From: DATAOG01 sp046727895
Lineage (GTDB): Bacteria > Pseudomonadota > Alphaproteobacteria > Geminicoccales > Geminicoccaceae
Assembly: GCA_046727895.1 (NCBI GenBank)
Contig: JBKPDM010000152.1
Location: forward strand, 1 to 7,617
Direction: 5' to 3'
Length of the DNA: 7,617 nt
Shown in pieces: positions 1 through 6,013 of the stretch. The notes under the pieces are model-generated. The model was given only the letters and a program-made list of their open reading frames with translations. It did not search any database and had not been told where the DNA came from. How positions within the stretch are numbered: the stretch's first letter is position 1; every line of letters starts with the position of its first letter. A program made the translations under genes and the position numbers.

Positions 1-2
1 AT

Positions 3-596
3 CTTGCCGAGCGTGCCTGGCCGTTACTGCGAGCGTATCTCGATTCCGGGCACGTCCAAAACCTGGTGACGATGAACGGATCTATTTCCGTAGCCCTGAA
101 GCGATTGATCGACCAACAGCTAGCATCGGAGGATGTCGCCACCCTCGCCCACGATCAGGACGCGGCCCGCAACTCTCCCGATGATCTGCTCGATTTCCTG
201 CTGTTGCAGCAAACGGGGGACGTCCTCCGGCGCGTGGGGCAACCGCGGGATCCGTTCACGATGCCGACGCTACCGGAACCGCAGTGGCTCGAGATCAGCC
301 ATATTTGGCGTGAGGTGATCGAGACTCAGCGAGGGCAAGGCGGGCAGATCACCTTCGTGTACATTCCTGCGCATTGGCGTTTCCTGGCCCAAGATCAGGC
401 GCCCTTTCAAGCTCTCGAACGCAAGGTCGTGACCCTGTGGTCAGGGCTGGGCGTGGACTACGTGTCACTAACCGGGCCGCTTGAAGCCACGGGCAATCCT
501 CTTGCCTACTACCGTGGTCTGCACTTCAACGAGCAAGGCTATCGGCTGACAGCCGAGACGATCATCGAGCATCTGCGTCGCTCGGCGGGCGGATGA
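3..596 (+). CDS. SGNH/GDSL-like hydrolase domain protein, 3' part (5' end outside window)
   Basis: The reading frame is open from the first full codon at base 3 to a TGA at 594-596, so this is the last ~197 residues of a longer protein. A GTG at 66 is inside the frame and has no convincing Shine-Dalgarno, so it is not taken as the start. The C-terminus reads HFNEQGYRLTAETIIEHL, which matches the end of SGNH/GDSL hydrolases and acyltransferases, where the catalytic His sits in an 'H-x-N-xx-G' context before a final helix. A hydrophobic strand ITFVYIPAHWRF lies about 80 residues earlier, a normal place for the strand preceding the catalytic loop. Family knowledge suggests an esterase or O-acyltransferase acting on carbohydrate or lipid. 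The substrate cannot be told, and the nucleophile block (GDS motif) lies outside the window. Codon use is less GC-biased than in the genes to the right. Confidence 0.7.
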   Translation, partial: LAERAWPLLRAYLDSGHVQNLVTMNGSISVALKRLIDQQLASEDVATLAHDQDAARNSPDDLLDFLLLQQTGDVLRRVGQPRDPFTMPTLPEPQWLEISHIWREVIETQRGQGGQITFVYIPAHWRFLAQDQAPFQALERKVVTLWSGLGVDYVSLTGPLEATGNPLAYYRGLHFNEQGYRLTAETIIEHLRRSAGG

Positions 597-623
597 GCTT
601 TGGCCGACGTGAGACGAGAGCAC

Positions 624-742
624 ACGGTTCATCGCCCCTTTCCGGCGAGAGCCACATCGTCTTCGACGCCGATCCGCACTACGTGGCCGAAGAGACCCGC
701 CACCAGCAGCGCAAGGCCTCGCGCGAAGATGACGCCGCGTGA
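624..742 (+). repeat. Direct repeat copy 1 (~119 nt)
   Basis: This segment recurs in the same orientation at 2264-2378. The first 41 nt are identical in both copies. The remainder differs by five substitutions and a 4-nt deletion in copy 2 (copy 1 has CGACGCCGATCC where copy 2 has CGCGATCC). Read on the plus strand, the tail spells ...VAEE(T/S)R..QRKAS.EDDAA-stop. All five substitutions fall at codon positions 1 or 2, so the sequence is not obviously conserved as a peptide. The copy is followed by a 14-bp palindrome (749-762). The family of the repeat is not recognised. It could be a genome-wide interspersed repeat, a duplicated gene 3' end, or the ends of a small mobile cassette. Confidence 0.9.
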
Positions 743-748
743 CTGGGC

Positions 749-762
749 GTGAACGCGTTCAC
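749..762. repeat. Perfect 14-bp palindrome GTGAACGCGTTCAC at the end of repeat copy 1
   Basis: The 14 bases equal their own reverse complement. The stop codon of the minus-strand DUF4258-like gene (TGA, complement of 759-761) lies inside it. A related sequence, GTGAAGCCGTTCAC, follows repeat copy 2 at 2386-2399 with perfect 5-bp arms and a changed centre. It could be a recombination or protein-binding site belonging to the repeat. It lacks a T-run on either side, so it is not a normal intrinsic terminator. Confidence 0.7.
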
Positions 763-1061
763 CATCTCTGTACGCTCCGTTCTTCGGCATGACGGAGCAG
801 CCGCCGCTCTTTGGCTCGCCGGGCATGGTAAGCGGTCACGATGCGATCACGTGTAATGATCACACGCTTGCCTTTGAGGCGCCAGACCTGATCGATCAGA
901 CGCTTAAGCTGGCGCTCGACCGCTTGGCAATCTTTCGCCCTGACGAGATAGCCGTCCTTTACCTCTGTCCCGATCGACATGATGAGCTCCAGAGCCTTAT
1001 CAGCGATCGCTCGCTGGTCCATCCGAGAGATCGCGTGCCGGGTCAGGGACATCTCCGTCAT
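759..1061 (-). CDS. DUF4258-like small protein, putative effector/toxin partner
   Basis: This encodes a 100-aa basic protein. Residues 7-17 (TRHAISRMDQR) and 62-80 (LKGKRVIITRDRIVTAYHA) match the two ends of the DUF4258 pattern: an N-terminal '[T/S]-x-H-A-x-x-R-M-x-x-R' helix and a C-terminal pair of strands ending in 'VT-Y'. Function is not established for the family. Its size, charge and pairing with an HTH regulator fit a RelE-like toxin, but that is inference. The ATG at 1061 overlaps the regulator's TGA as ATGA. GAGGGAG (complement of 1069-1075), inside the end of the regulator gene, lies 7 nt before the ATG and supports this start. No signal peptide or membrane segment is present. The stop lies within the palindrome at the repeat border, so the 3' end may have been set by the event that placed the repeat there. 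Confidence 0.75.
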   Translation of the reverse strand: MTEMSLTRHAISRMDQRAIADKALELIMSIGTEVKDGYLVRAKDCQAVERQLKRLIDQVWRLKGKRVIITRDRIVTAYHARRAKERRLLRHAEERSVQRW

Positions 1062-2029
1062 AGCTGCGCTCCCTCTTCGTTGAGGTTGGTTTCAAACCCT
1101 TGGAGGATCTCCTCGAGCTTCTTCGGGGATAGCTCCTCGAAGCCTCTTCGCGCCTCTTCCCGCACTGCCTCCAGCTTCGCTCGCAGCCATTCTGTGCGGG
1201 CGGAGGTTGCTCCTTTCTCGAGCAATTCGCGTGGCATTTCGTGGAGCAGTACCCACCCCTCTAGGATGCGCTCAGCAAACTCTTGATCGCCACCGGTCAA
1301 GACTGACGCGTCTCTTCGGCATACACGGTAGGAAGTTGAACCTCGGTCAAAATAGCTCACCTCCGCTATATCCTTCCTTTCGTCCAGTTGCTCTTTCAGC
1401 CAAGCGACAAATGGATTATCTTCAGCTTCGTCATACACTTCACCATTGAAAATATCGTCGCTAATTGCAAGGCCAAAAATGTCAAGGTTCTCGATTGATT
1501 TTGCTTCTTCTTCGATTGCCCTATCGGCTTCAAAGCCGCGCATGATCGAGTCCGGAAGATGCCAAAAGTTTCGGCGCAGCTCATCCCCTTGTGCAAACAG
1601 CGCCACAAGCTTGACAAGGTTCGCGCGGCGACGATCAAGGCTCCGCTCTGCAGCAAGAACAAACAGAAGGGGAGCGAGTTCGACTATTCGCGAGATCGGG
1701 ATCTTATACCGCAGCGCGACGAGGGAGAACGCGTTGCGCACGGCGCCGTCAAGGCGAACATTGAGCTGATACCTGCTGTCATCCGAAGGCTCGCTTGACG
1801 GCCGATCGCTCGGCGGCAGTGGTGCCTGACCACTCAGAACATCAGCATCGACCCCCAGCGCCTCGCAGAGTCCCTTGACGGACTTCTGCCGGTTGCCAGA
1901 CTGCTGCCCTTTCTCGAGGCGATACACGGTCTGCTTACTAACGCCTGCCTGTTTCGCCAGTGCCTCTTGCGTCAGCCGTCGGCGCTTCCGGAGCTCGGTC
2001 AGGCGGCTTGGATCCACGGCTTCGGTCAT
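1058..2029 (-). CDS. XRE-family helix-turn-helix regulator with large C-terminal domain
   Basis: Residues 7-65 form a Cro/C1-type HTH: RLTELRKRRRLTQEALAKQAG, then the recognition helix SKQTVYRLEKG at 31-41, and a fourth helix around SVKGLCEALGV. The following ~255 residues are unlike a compact antitoxin tail. They begin after a Pro/Ser-rich linker (70-88), contain a long central helical stretch with an acidic segment, and end in a charged helical region. I do not recognise this domain. The start is taken as ATG at 2029 because GAGGGG lies 8 nt before it. An in-frame GTG at 2038 would add three residues but abuts that same Shine-Dalgarno. Its 3' end overlaps the DUF4258-like gene by 4 nt, implying translational coupling. 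Likely role: DNA-binding autorepressor, and possibly a neutraliser of its partner. The promoter and inverted repeat just upstream support autoregulation. Confidence 0.85.
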   Translation of the reverse strand: MTEAVDPSRLTELRKRRRLTQEALAKQAGVSKQTVYRLEKGQQSGNRQKSVKGLCEALGVDADVLSGQAPLPPSDRPSSEPSDDSRYQLNVRLDGAVRNAFSLVALRYKIPISRIVELAPLLFVLAAERSLDRRRANLVKLVALFAQGDELRRNFWHLPDSIMRGFEADRAIEEEAKSIENLDIFGLAISDDIFNGEVYDEAEDNPFVAWLKEQLDERKDIAEVSYFDRGSTSYRVCRRDASVLTGGDQEFAERILEGWVLLHEMPRELLEKGATSARTEWLRAKLEAVREEARRGFEELSPKKLEEILQGFETNLNEEGAQL

Positions 2030-2057
2030 CGTCGTCACCCCTCGAACTGTTGGGGTT

Positions 2058-2086
2058 AATATGACCGCACCAATCTAGCTTGTCGA
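2058..2086 (-). promoter_or_regulatory. Sigma70-like promoter of the XRE/DUF4258 operon
   Basis: On the minus strand, TCGACA (complement of 2081-2086; 5 of 6 to TTGACA) is followed by a 17-bp spacer and CATATT (complement of 2058-2063; 4 of 6 to TATAAT). Transcription would start near 2051, about 22 nt before the ATG at 2029. This leaves room for the GAGGGG ribosome-binding site and supports the ATG start over the GTG at 2038. Confidence 0.5.
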
Positions 2087-2102
2087 TAGACAGATGGTCT
2101 AT
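2086..2102. promoter_or_regulatory. Inverted-repeat operator candidate ATAGAC-N5-GTCTAT
   Basis: Perfect 6-bp arms are separated by 5 bp, a geometry typical of XRE/Cro dimer sites. One end touches the -35 hexamer of the regulator's own promoter, so bound regulator could block or contact RNA polymerase. The 8-mer GATAGACA (2085-2092) recurs at 2223-2230 as a possible second half-site. The binding protein is inferred from position only. Confidence 0.5.
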
Positions 2103-2263
2103 ATCTTTACTGCCAGGCTACTACTCTGGACGCCCGTAGCCGCCTTGGGGGGTGCCGGAAAATCGACAAAGCGCCGGTGCTTAGTGCATTCAAGGTGCGT
2201 CGGAGGTCTAGTAATGTTGATAGATAGACATTTCGGGTGACGCCGTGGCCGGGCCAAGGGCAG
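2103..2263. other. Gene-free stretch between the operon promoter and repeat copy 2
   Basis: No credible gene of normal length was found. It contains the half-site-like GATAGACA at 2223-2230, a short hairpin TGGCC-G-GGCCA at 2246-2256, and a well-formed start signal. In that signal, GGAGG at 2202-2206 lies 7 nt before an ATG at 2214, which opens only eight codons before TGA at 2238-2240. The last may be the remnant of a gene start cut off when the repeat arrived. Confidence 0.4.
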
Positions 2264-2378
2264 ACGGTTCATCGCCCCTTTCCGGCGAGAGCCACATCGT
2301 CTTCGCGATCCGCACGACGTGGCCGAAGAGTCCCGCCGCCTGCAGCGCAAGGCCTCGCTCGAAGATGACGCCGCGTGA
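2264..2378 (+). repeat. Direct repeat copy 2 (~115 nt)
   Basis: This is the second copy of the sequence at 624-742, in the same orientation, starting 1640 nt after copy 1. It lacks 4 nt near its middle, which would shift any shared plus-strand reading frame. It is followed by an imperfect counterpart of the palindrome found after copy 1 (GTGAA-GCCG-TTCAC at 2386-2399). Together the two copies bracket the minus-strand XRE/DUF4258 operon and its promoter. Confidence 0.9.
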
Positions 2379-2385
2379 AAAATTT

Positions 2386-2399
2386 GTGAAGCCGTTCAC
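2386..2399. repeat. Imperfect palindrome GTGAAGCCGTTCAC after repeat copy 2
   Basis: Five-base arms GTGAA/TTCAC flank a GCCG centre. This is the counterpart of the perfect palindrome after copy 1, at nearly the same spacing from the repeat's TGA (7 nt here against 6 nt in copy 1). Preservation of the arms while the linker between repeat and palindrome diverges (CTGGGC against AAAATTT) suggests that the arms are part of the repeated unit. Confidence 0.6.
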
Positions 2400-2514
2400 T
2401 GCGCACTCATCCTGAAACCCGATAATAGGTGCCAGAGCGTCCGGGCGACGCGTGGTCGAGACCCGGGCACCGCAACGCGCGGGGCCGGTCGTCTCGCTGG
2501 GCGGGGGTTGGGCG

Positions 2515-3147
2515 ATGAGCGGCGTCGATGCCGGTGCCGTGGCGAGTCTTCTGAAGACCGGTGATCTCGTGCTGTTTGGCCGTCGGGGGCTGGTCCCTGG
2601 TCTGATCAACTGGTTCGACCGCAGCCCCTGGACGCATGTCGGCCTTGTGCTGCGCCGGCCCGACGACCCCGAACCGCTGCTTTGGGAAGCGCGCGGCGAT
2701 GGTCCGCGCCGGGGCACGGTTCTGGTCCGGCTGGCGGCCCGCATCGCGGACTTCCCCGGCAAGATCAGCGCGCGTTGCCTGAACCGCGCGCTCAGCGCCA
2801 GCGAATGCGCACGGCTGGAGGCGCTGCGCCTTGAGCTTGCGAGCCGCGCGCAGCAGAGCGGGCTGCTCGACCTGATCGGCGCGGGCGACGACGGCTGGGT
2901 CGGCGCCAAGCCCGAGCACCTCGGCGGCCCGATGGACGGCGAGCTGGTCGCCGGGGCCTACCAGCGTCTCGGCCTGCTCGACGACGTCGAGCGCGGCGGC
3001 CGGCCGCCGAGCCGCTACCGCCCGGGCCAGTTTGCCGAAGGCTACGGCCTCGAGCTCAAGAACGGCTATGCGCTGGGCTCCGAAATCGTGCTCCGCGACC
3101 CCGAGGGCGCCGTCGGCTGGCCCACCGTCAGCCCTCAGACCGCCTGA
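2515..3147 (+). CDS. YiiX/NlpC-P60-like (permuted papain-fold) protein, probably lacking the catalytic Cys
   Basis: This encodes 210 aa. Residues 15-47 (KTGDLVLFGRRG...WTHVGLVLR) match the first block of YiiX/YebB-like permuted NlpC/P60 proteins, 'GDlilf...sHvGlvl', with the family's His at H41. LWEARGDG (57-64) fits the next block with its acidic residue at E59. The last block, ELVAGAYQRLGLL (143-155), aligns with the usual 'CSELVAxAYQxLGLL', but the residues normally Cys-Ser are Asp141-Gly142. The only cysteines, C88 and C98, lie in the middle of the protein and not at the active site. Active members are thought to hydrolyse or transfer at amide or thioester bonds; this one may only bind. 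ATG 2515 is chosen because a G-rich ribosome site lies just upstream. A GTG at 2452 would add 21 residues with no family match. No signal peptide is seen. mobA follows 64 nt downstream. Confidence 0.75.
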   Translation: MSGVDAGAVASLLKTGDLVLFGRRGLVPGLINWFDRSPWTHVGLVLRRPDDPEPLLWEARGDGPRRGTVLVRLAARIADFPGKISARCLNRALSASECARLEALRLELASRAQQSGLLDLIGAGDDGWVGAKPEHLGGPMDGELVAGAYQRLGLLDDVERGGRPPSRYRPGQFAEGYGLELKNGYALGSEIVLRDPEGAVGWPTVSPQTA

Positions 3148-3211
3148 GCGTGGTCAATCCCGGCCGGATGCGCCATGTATCCTTCGTCTGCGGCAGCGAC
3201 GGAGAAGGTCC

Positions 3212-3853
3212 ATGGCGACAGCGAGCGAGACGGCGCCGCCCGCGGTGCTCGGGGTGCTGCTCGCCGGCGGTCTGGCACGGCGCATGGGCGGCGGCGACAA
3301 GTGCCTGCGCCCGCTTGGCGGCCGGCCGATTCTGGAGCAGGTGATCGCGCGTGCGCGCCCGCAGGTCCGGGCCCTGCTGCTCAATGCCAACGGTGATCCG
3401 AACCGGTTCGCGCGCTTCGGTCTGCCGGTTGCGACCGACGTGATCGAGGGCTTCGCGGGCCCACTCGCCGGCGTGTTGACCGGCATGGAGTGGGCGCGCG
3501 CGCAGCGGCCCGATCTGGCCTGGATCGCGACCATCGCCACCGACACGCCGTTCTTCCCGGCAGATCTCGTCGCGCGCTTGCTGGCCGCGATCGAGCAGAA
3601 CGGGGCCGAGCTCGCCTGCGCCCGCTCCAACGGGCGGGCACATCCGGTGTTTGGCCTCTGGCCGGTGCGCCTTACCGATCCGCTGCGCCGCGCGATGACC
3701 GAGGAGGACATCCGCAAGGTCGACGTCTGGACCGCCCGCTACCGGCTGGCCCCGGTCGACTTCCCGAGCGAGCCGCTCGACCCGTTCTTCAACACCAACC
3801 GCCCCGAGGACCTGGCCGAGGCCGAACGCCTGCTGCGCAGGGGCACCAAGTAG
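3212..3853 (+). CDS. mobA: Molybdenum cofactor guanylyltransferase
   Basis: This 213-aa cytosolic enzyme attaches GMP from GTP to molybdopterin-bound molybdenum, giving the MGD cofactor used by DMSO-reductase-type enzymes. The nucleotide-binding signature LAGGLARRMGGGDK is at 17-30 (family: LAGG-x-[SA]-RRMG-x-x-K). Further family marks are ATD at 74-76, GPLAG at 83-87, the Mg-binding ATDTPFF around D111, HPVFGLW at 144-150, and the C-terminal FFNTNRPEDL at 192-201. Length is normal for MobA. The ATG has GGAG at 3201-3204, 7 nt upstream. In-frame codons upstream to 3032 are open but lie in the preceding gene's shadow. No mobB or molybdoenzyme gene is in the window. The 5' neighbour ends 64 nt upstream, so co-transcription is possible but unproven. 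Confidence 0.93.
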   Translation: MATASETAPPAVLGVLLAGGLARRMGGGDKCLRPLGGRPILEQVIARARPQVRALLLNANGDPNRFARFGLPVATDVIEGFAGPLAGVLTGMEWARAQRPDLAWIATIATDTPFFPADLVARLLAAIEQNGAELACARSNGRAHPVFGLWPVRLTDPLRRAMTEEDIRKVDVWTARYRLAPVDFPSEPLDPFFNTNRPEDLAEAERLLRRGTK

Positions 3854-3898
3854 TCACCCAAAAAAGCGGAACGCACGATCACTGCGCGCGGCCATCGG

Positions 3899-3910
3899 CT
3901 GGCTAGCCAG
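3899..3910. other. Perfect 12-bp palindrome CTGGCTAGCCAG between mobA and the aminotransferase gene
   Basis: The 12 bases equal their own reverse complement. They sit in the 120-bp gap between mobA and the aminotransferase gene, 63 nt before the latter's ATG. No clear sigma70 hexamers were found beside it, and no T-run follows, so neither operator nor terminator function can be assigned. Confidence 0.3.
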
Positions 3911-3973
3911 GCGCCGCGGCTTCGCTATTGTGGCGGCACCACAGCGCAACCGCTCGGACAGGGTTCAGCCGCC

Positions 3974-5140
3974 ATGATGCTCGCCGAACGCATGCACCGG
4001 TTGGGCACCGAGAGCGCTTTCGAAGTGCTCGCCCGGGCTCAGAAGCTGGCCCAGCAGGGCCGCAGCATCATCAATCTCGGCATCGGCCAGCCGGATTTCC
4101 CGACGCCGGAGAACGTCGTCGCCGCGGCCCAGAAGGCGCTCGCCGACGGCCACCATGGCTACACCCCCGCGAACGGCATCCTGCCGCTGCGCGAGGCGGT
4201 CGCCGAGGACATCACGAAGTGGCGGGGCGTCGAGGTCGACCCGGACCGGATCGTCATCGTGCCGGGCGGCAAGGTCACCATGTACTTCGCGATCACCATG
4301 TTCGGCGAGCCCGGCGTCGAGATCATGTACCCGGACCCGGGCTTCCCGATCTACCGCTCGGTGATCGAGTTCTCCGGCGCCAAGGCGGTGCCGATCCCGC
4401 TCTACGAGGAGAGCGGCTTTTCGTTCTCGGCCGAGGAGGTGCTCTCCAAGATCACGCCGCGAACCCGGCTGATCATCATCAACAGCCCGGCCAACCCGAC
4501 CGGGGGCGTGGTCCCGAAGGATGAGCTCGACCGGCTGGCAGCGGGCCTCGCCCGGTATCCCGAGGTCGTGGTCCTCTCGGATGAGATCTACGCCCGCATG
4601 GTCTACGACAACATCCCGCACACGAGCATGCTGGTCTATCCCGAGCTCGAGGACCGGCTGATTCTGCTGGACGGCTGGTCGAAGACCTACGCCATGACCG
4701 GCTGGCGACTGGGCTACGCGGTCTGGCCGCAGGACCTGGTCGAGCACGCGACGCGCCTTGCGATCAACGTCCACTCCTGCGTCAACGCCGCGACCCAGTG
4801 GGCCGGGATCGAGGCGCTCAAGGGGCCGCAGGACCCGGTCGAGCGGATGGTGCGCGCCTTCGATGAGCGCCGGCAGGTGATCCTCGAGCGGCTGAACGCC
4901 TTGCCCGGCGTGCGCTGCGTGCGCCCCGGCGGTGCCTTCTACGCCTTCCCCAACATCGCTGGCACCGGCTACAGCTCGCGCCAGCTGCAGGACGATCTGT
5001 TGAACGAGGTCGGCGTCGCGCTGGTCTCCGGCACCAGCTTCGGCGATCAGGGCGAGGGCTACATCCGCTTCTCCTACGCCAGCTCGATCGCCAACATCGA
5101 GGAAGCGATTGCTCGCATCGCCGGTTTTCTGGAACGCTAG
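3974..5140 (+). CDS. Class I/II PLP-dependent aminotransferase (aspartate aminotransferase fold)
   Basis: This complete 388-aa fold-type I aminotransferase carries all expected marks. INLGIGQPDFPTP is at 33-45, HGYTPANGILPLREAVA at 61-77, NSPANPTGG at 170-178 with the pyridine-ring Asn/Pro block, and LSDEIY at 201-206, whose Asp203 pairs with the PLP pyridine nitrogen. SKTYAMTGWRLGY at 236-248 has the Schiff-base Lys237, and YIRFSYA at 363-369 has Arg365, which grips the substrate carboxylate. The enzyme transfers an amino group between an amino acid and a 2-oxo acid in the cytosol. The substrate (aspartate, aromatic or branched) cannot be read from these motifs. The ATG at 3974 is followed directly by a second ATG. 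The ribosome site is weak, with AGGG about 10 nt upstream. The dehydrogenase gene begins 59 nt after its stop. No pathway link between the two is evident. Confidence 0.93.
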   Translation: MMLAERMHRLGTESAFEVLARAQKLAQQGRSIINLGIGQPDFPTPENVVAAAQKALADGHHGYTPANGILPLREAVAEDITKWRGVEVDPDRIVIVPGGKVTMYFAITMFGEPGVEIMYPDPGFPIYRSVIEFSGAKAVPIPLYEESGFSFSAEEVLSKITPRTRLIIINSPANPTGGVVPKDELDRLAAGLARYPEVVVLSDEIYARMVYDNIPHTSMLVYPELEDRLILLDGWSKTYAMTGWRLGYAVWPQDLVEHATRLAINVHSCVNAATQWAGIEALKGPQDPVERMVRAFDERRQVILERLNALPGVRCVRPGGAFYAFPNIAGTGYSSRQLQDDLLNEVGVALVSGTSFGDQGEGYIRFSYASSIANIEEAIARIAGFLER

Positions 5141-5199
5141 GAGGACCGAGCCGGCGCCGGCAGCGCCTCGGCCGGCATCGGCCAAGCGGGAGATTGCGG

Positions 5200-5994
5200 A
5201 TGCGTATCGATCTTTCCGGCAAGACTGCGGTGGTCACCGGCTCGACCGCCGGGATCGGTTTCGCGATTGCCAAGGGCCTGGCAGAGGCCGGCGCCGACCT
5301 CGTGATCAACGGCCGCACGCAAGGCGCGGTCGACAAGGCGGCGGCCGCGCTGAAGATGGCCGCGACGGGCGTCAGCATCCGCGGCGTGGCGGCGGATCTC
5401 GGCAGCGCGGCGGGCTGCGCCACGCTCATAGAGGCGGAGCCGTCCGCCGACATTCTGGTCAACAACGTCGGCATCTTCGGCCCGCAGGACTTCTTCGACA
5501 TCCCGGATAGCGAGTGGACCCGCTTCTTCGAGGTCAACGTGATGGCCGGCGTGCGGCTGTCGCGCGCCTATCTGCCGGGCATGCTGAAGCGTGACTGGGG
5601 CCGGGTGATCTTCCTGTCGTCCGAGTCGGGGCTCAACATCCCGGCCGACATGATCCACTACGGCGTCACCAAGACTGCCGATCTCGCGCTCGCGCGCGGC
5701 CTTGCCAAGCGAGCCGCCGGCACGGGCGTCACGGTCAATTCGGTCCTGCCCGGTCCGACTCTGTCCGAGGGCGTCCGGGCGATGCTCAAGGATGCCGCGG
5801 GCGCCGCCGGCCAGTCCATCGAGGAGGCGGCCGCGGCGTTCATCCGGACGCACCGGCCGTCCTCGATCATCCAGCGCGCCGCGACGGTCGAGGAGGTCGC
5901 CAATCTGGTGGTCTACGTCGCCTCGCCCCAGGCATCGGCCACGACCGGGGCAGCGCTGCGGGTCGACGGTGGCGTGGTCGACACCATCGCCTGA
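5200..5994 (+). CDS. Short-chain dehydrogenase/reductase (SDR) family oxidoreductase
   Basis: This 264-aa classical SDR is an NAD(P)-dependent oxidoreductase acting on a hydroxyl or carbonyl substrate. The Rossmann cofactor motif TGSTAGIG is at 13-20, Asp66 lies in AADL, and NNVG at 88-91 replaces the commoner NNAG. The catalytic set is Asn113, Ser141, Tyr154 and Lys158 (YGVTK). PGP at 184-186 and the C-terminal VDGGVV complete the fold. Arg39 in NGRT, just after strand 2, suggests a preference for NADP(H), by family rule. Compared with compact SDRs, residues 190-222 form an Ala-rich loop over the active site. The ATG at 5200 is preferred because GGGAG (5188-5192) lies 7 nt upstream. A TTG at 5194 would add only two residues. 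It lies 59 nt after the aminotransferase gene, possibly in one transcript. The substrate is unknown. Confidence 0.93.
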   Translation: MRIDLSGKTAVVTGSTAGIGFAIAKGLAEAGADLVINGRTQGAVDKAAAALKMAATGVSIRGVAADLGSAAGCATLIEAEPSADILVNNVGIFGPQDFFDIPDSEWTRFFEVNVMAGVRLSRAYLPGMLKRDWGRVIFLSSESGLNIPADMIHYGVTKTADLALARGLAKRAAGTGVTVNSVLPGPTLSEGVRAMLKDAAGAAGQSIEEAAAAFIRTHRPSSIIQRAATVEEVANLVVYVASPQASATTGAALRVDGGVVDTIA

Positions 5995-6013
5995 TCGGAT
6001 CGCTCGAATACCA

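Larger units (their letters stand above)
624..2399. other. Repeat-bracketed accessory cassette (putative)
   Basis: Two direct ~119-nt repeats with trailing palindromes enclose a two-gene minus-strand operon, its promoter and its operator. The enclosed DNA has visibly more A/T and a less biased third codon position than the genes from 2515 onward. Recombination between the repeats would remove about 1640 bp, including both genes, and leave one repeat. No transposase, integrase or insertion-sequence terminal repeats were seen, so calling it mobile is inference from the repeats and composition only. Confidence 0.4.

Noticed and set aside
593..742. A 49-codon plus-strand frame whose ATG overlaps the SGNH gene stop (ATGA) and ends in repeat copy 1
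   Set aside because: Coupling is suggestive, but most of the frame is repeat sequence. The other copy is frameshifted by 4 nt and all differences are non-synonymous, so coding is not supported.
749..762. Intrinsic terminator for the minus-strand operon
   Set aside because: The palindrome is short and no T-run follows it on the minus strand.
789..1286. Long plus-strand open frame across the DUF4258-like gene and the end of the regulator gene
   Set aside because: It is antisense to two genes with recognisable domains and overlapping start/stop signals; its translation shows no family features.
624..2399. Classic insertion sequence or CRISPR array
   Set aside because: There is no transposase and there are no terminal inverted repeats at the cassette ends. 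There are only two repeat copies, far apart, with no regular spacers.
2395..2426. Possible plus-strand promoter for the YiiX-like gene (TTCACT ... GATAAT)
   Set aside because: GATAAT at 2421-2426 is a fair -10, but the nearest -35-like hexamer is 20 bp away and poor.
2208..2919. Minus-strand open frames over repeat copy 2 and the YiiX-like gene
   Set aside because: They are Arg/Ser/Pro-rich translations typical of the antisense of high-GC genes, and the plus strand carries clear family motifs.
3965..5185. 406-codon minus-strand frame opposite the aminotransferase gene
   Set aside because: Its composition (Arg, Asp, Val and His rich, no motif) is that of a shadow; the plus strand holds a complete aminotransferase with all catalytic residues.
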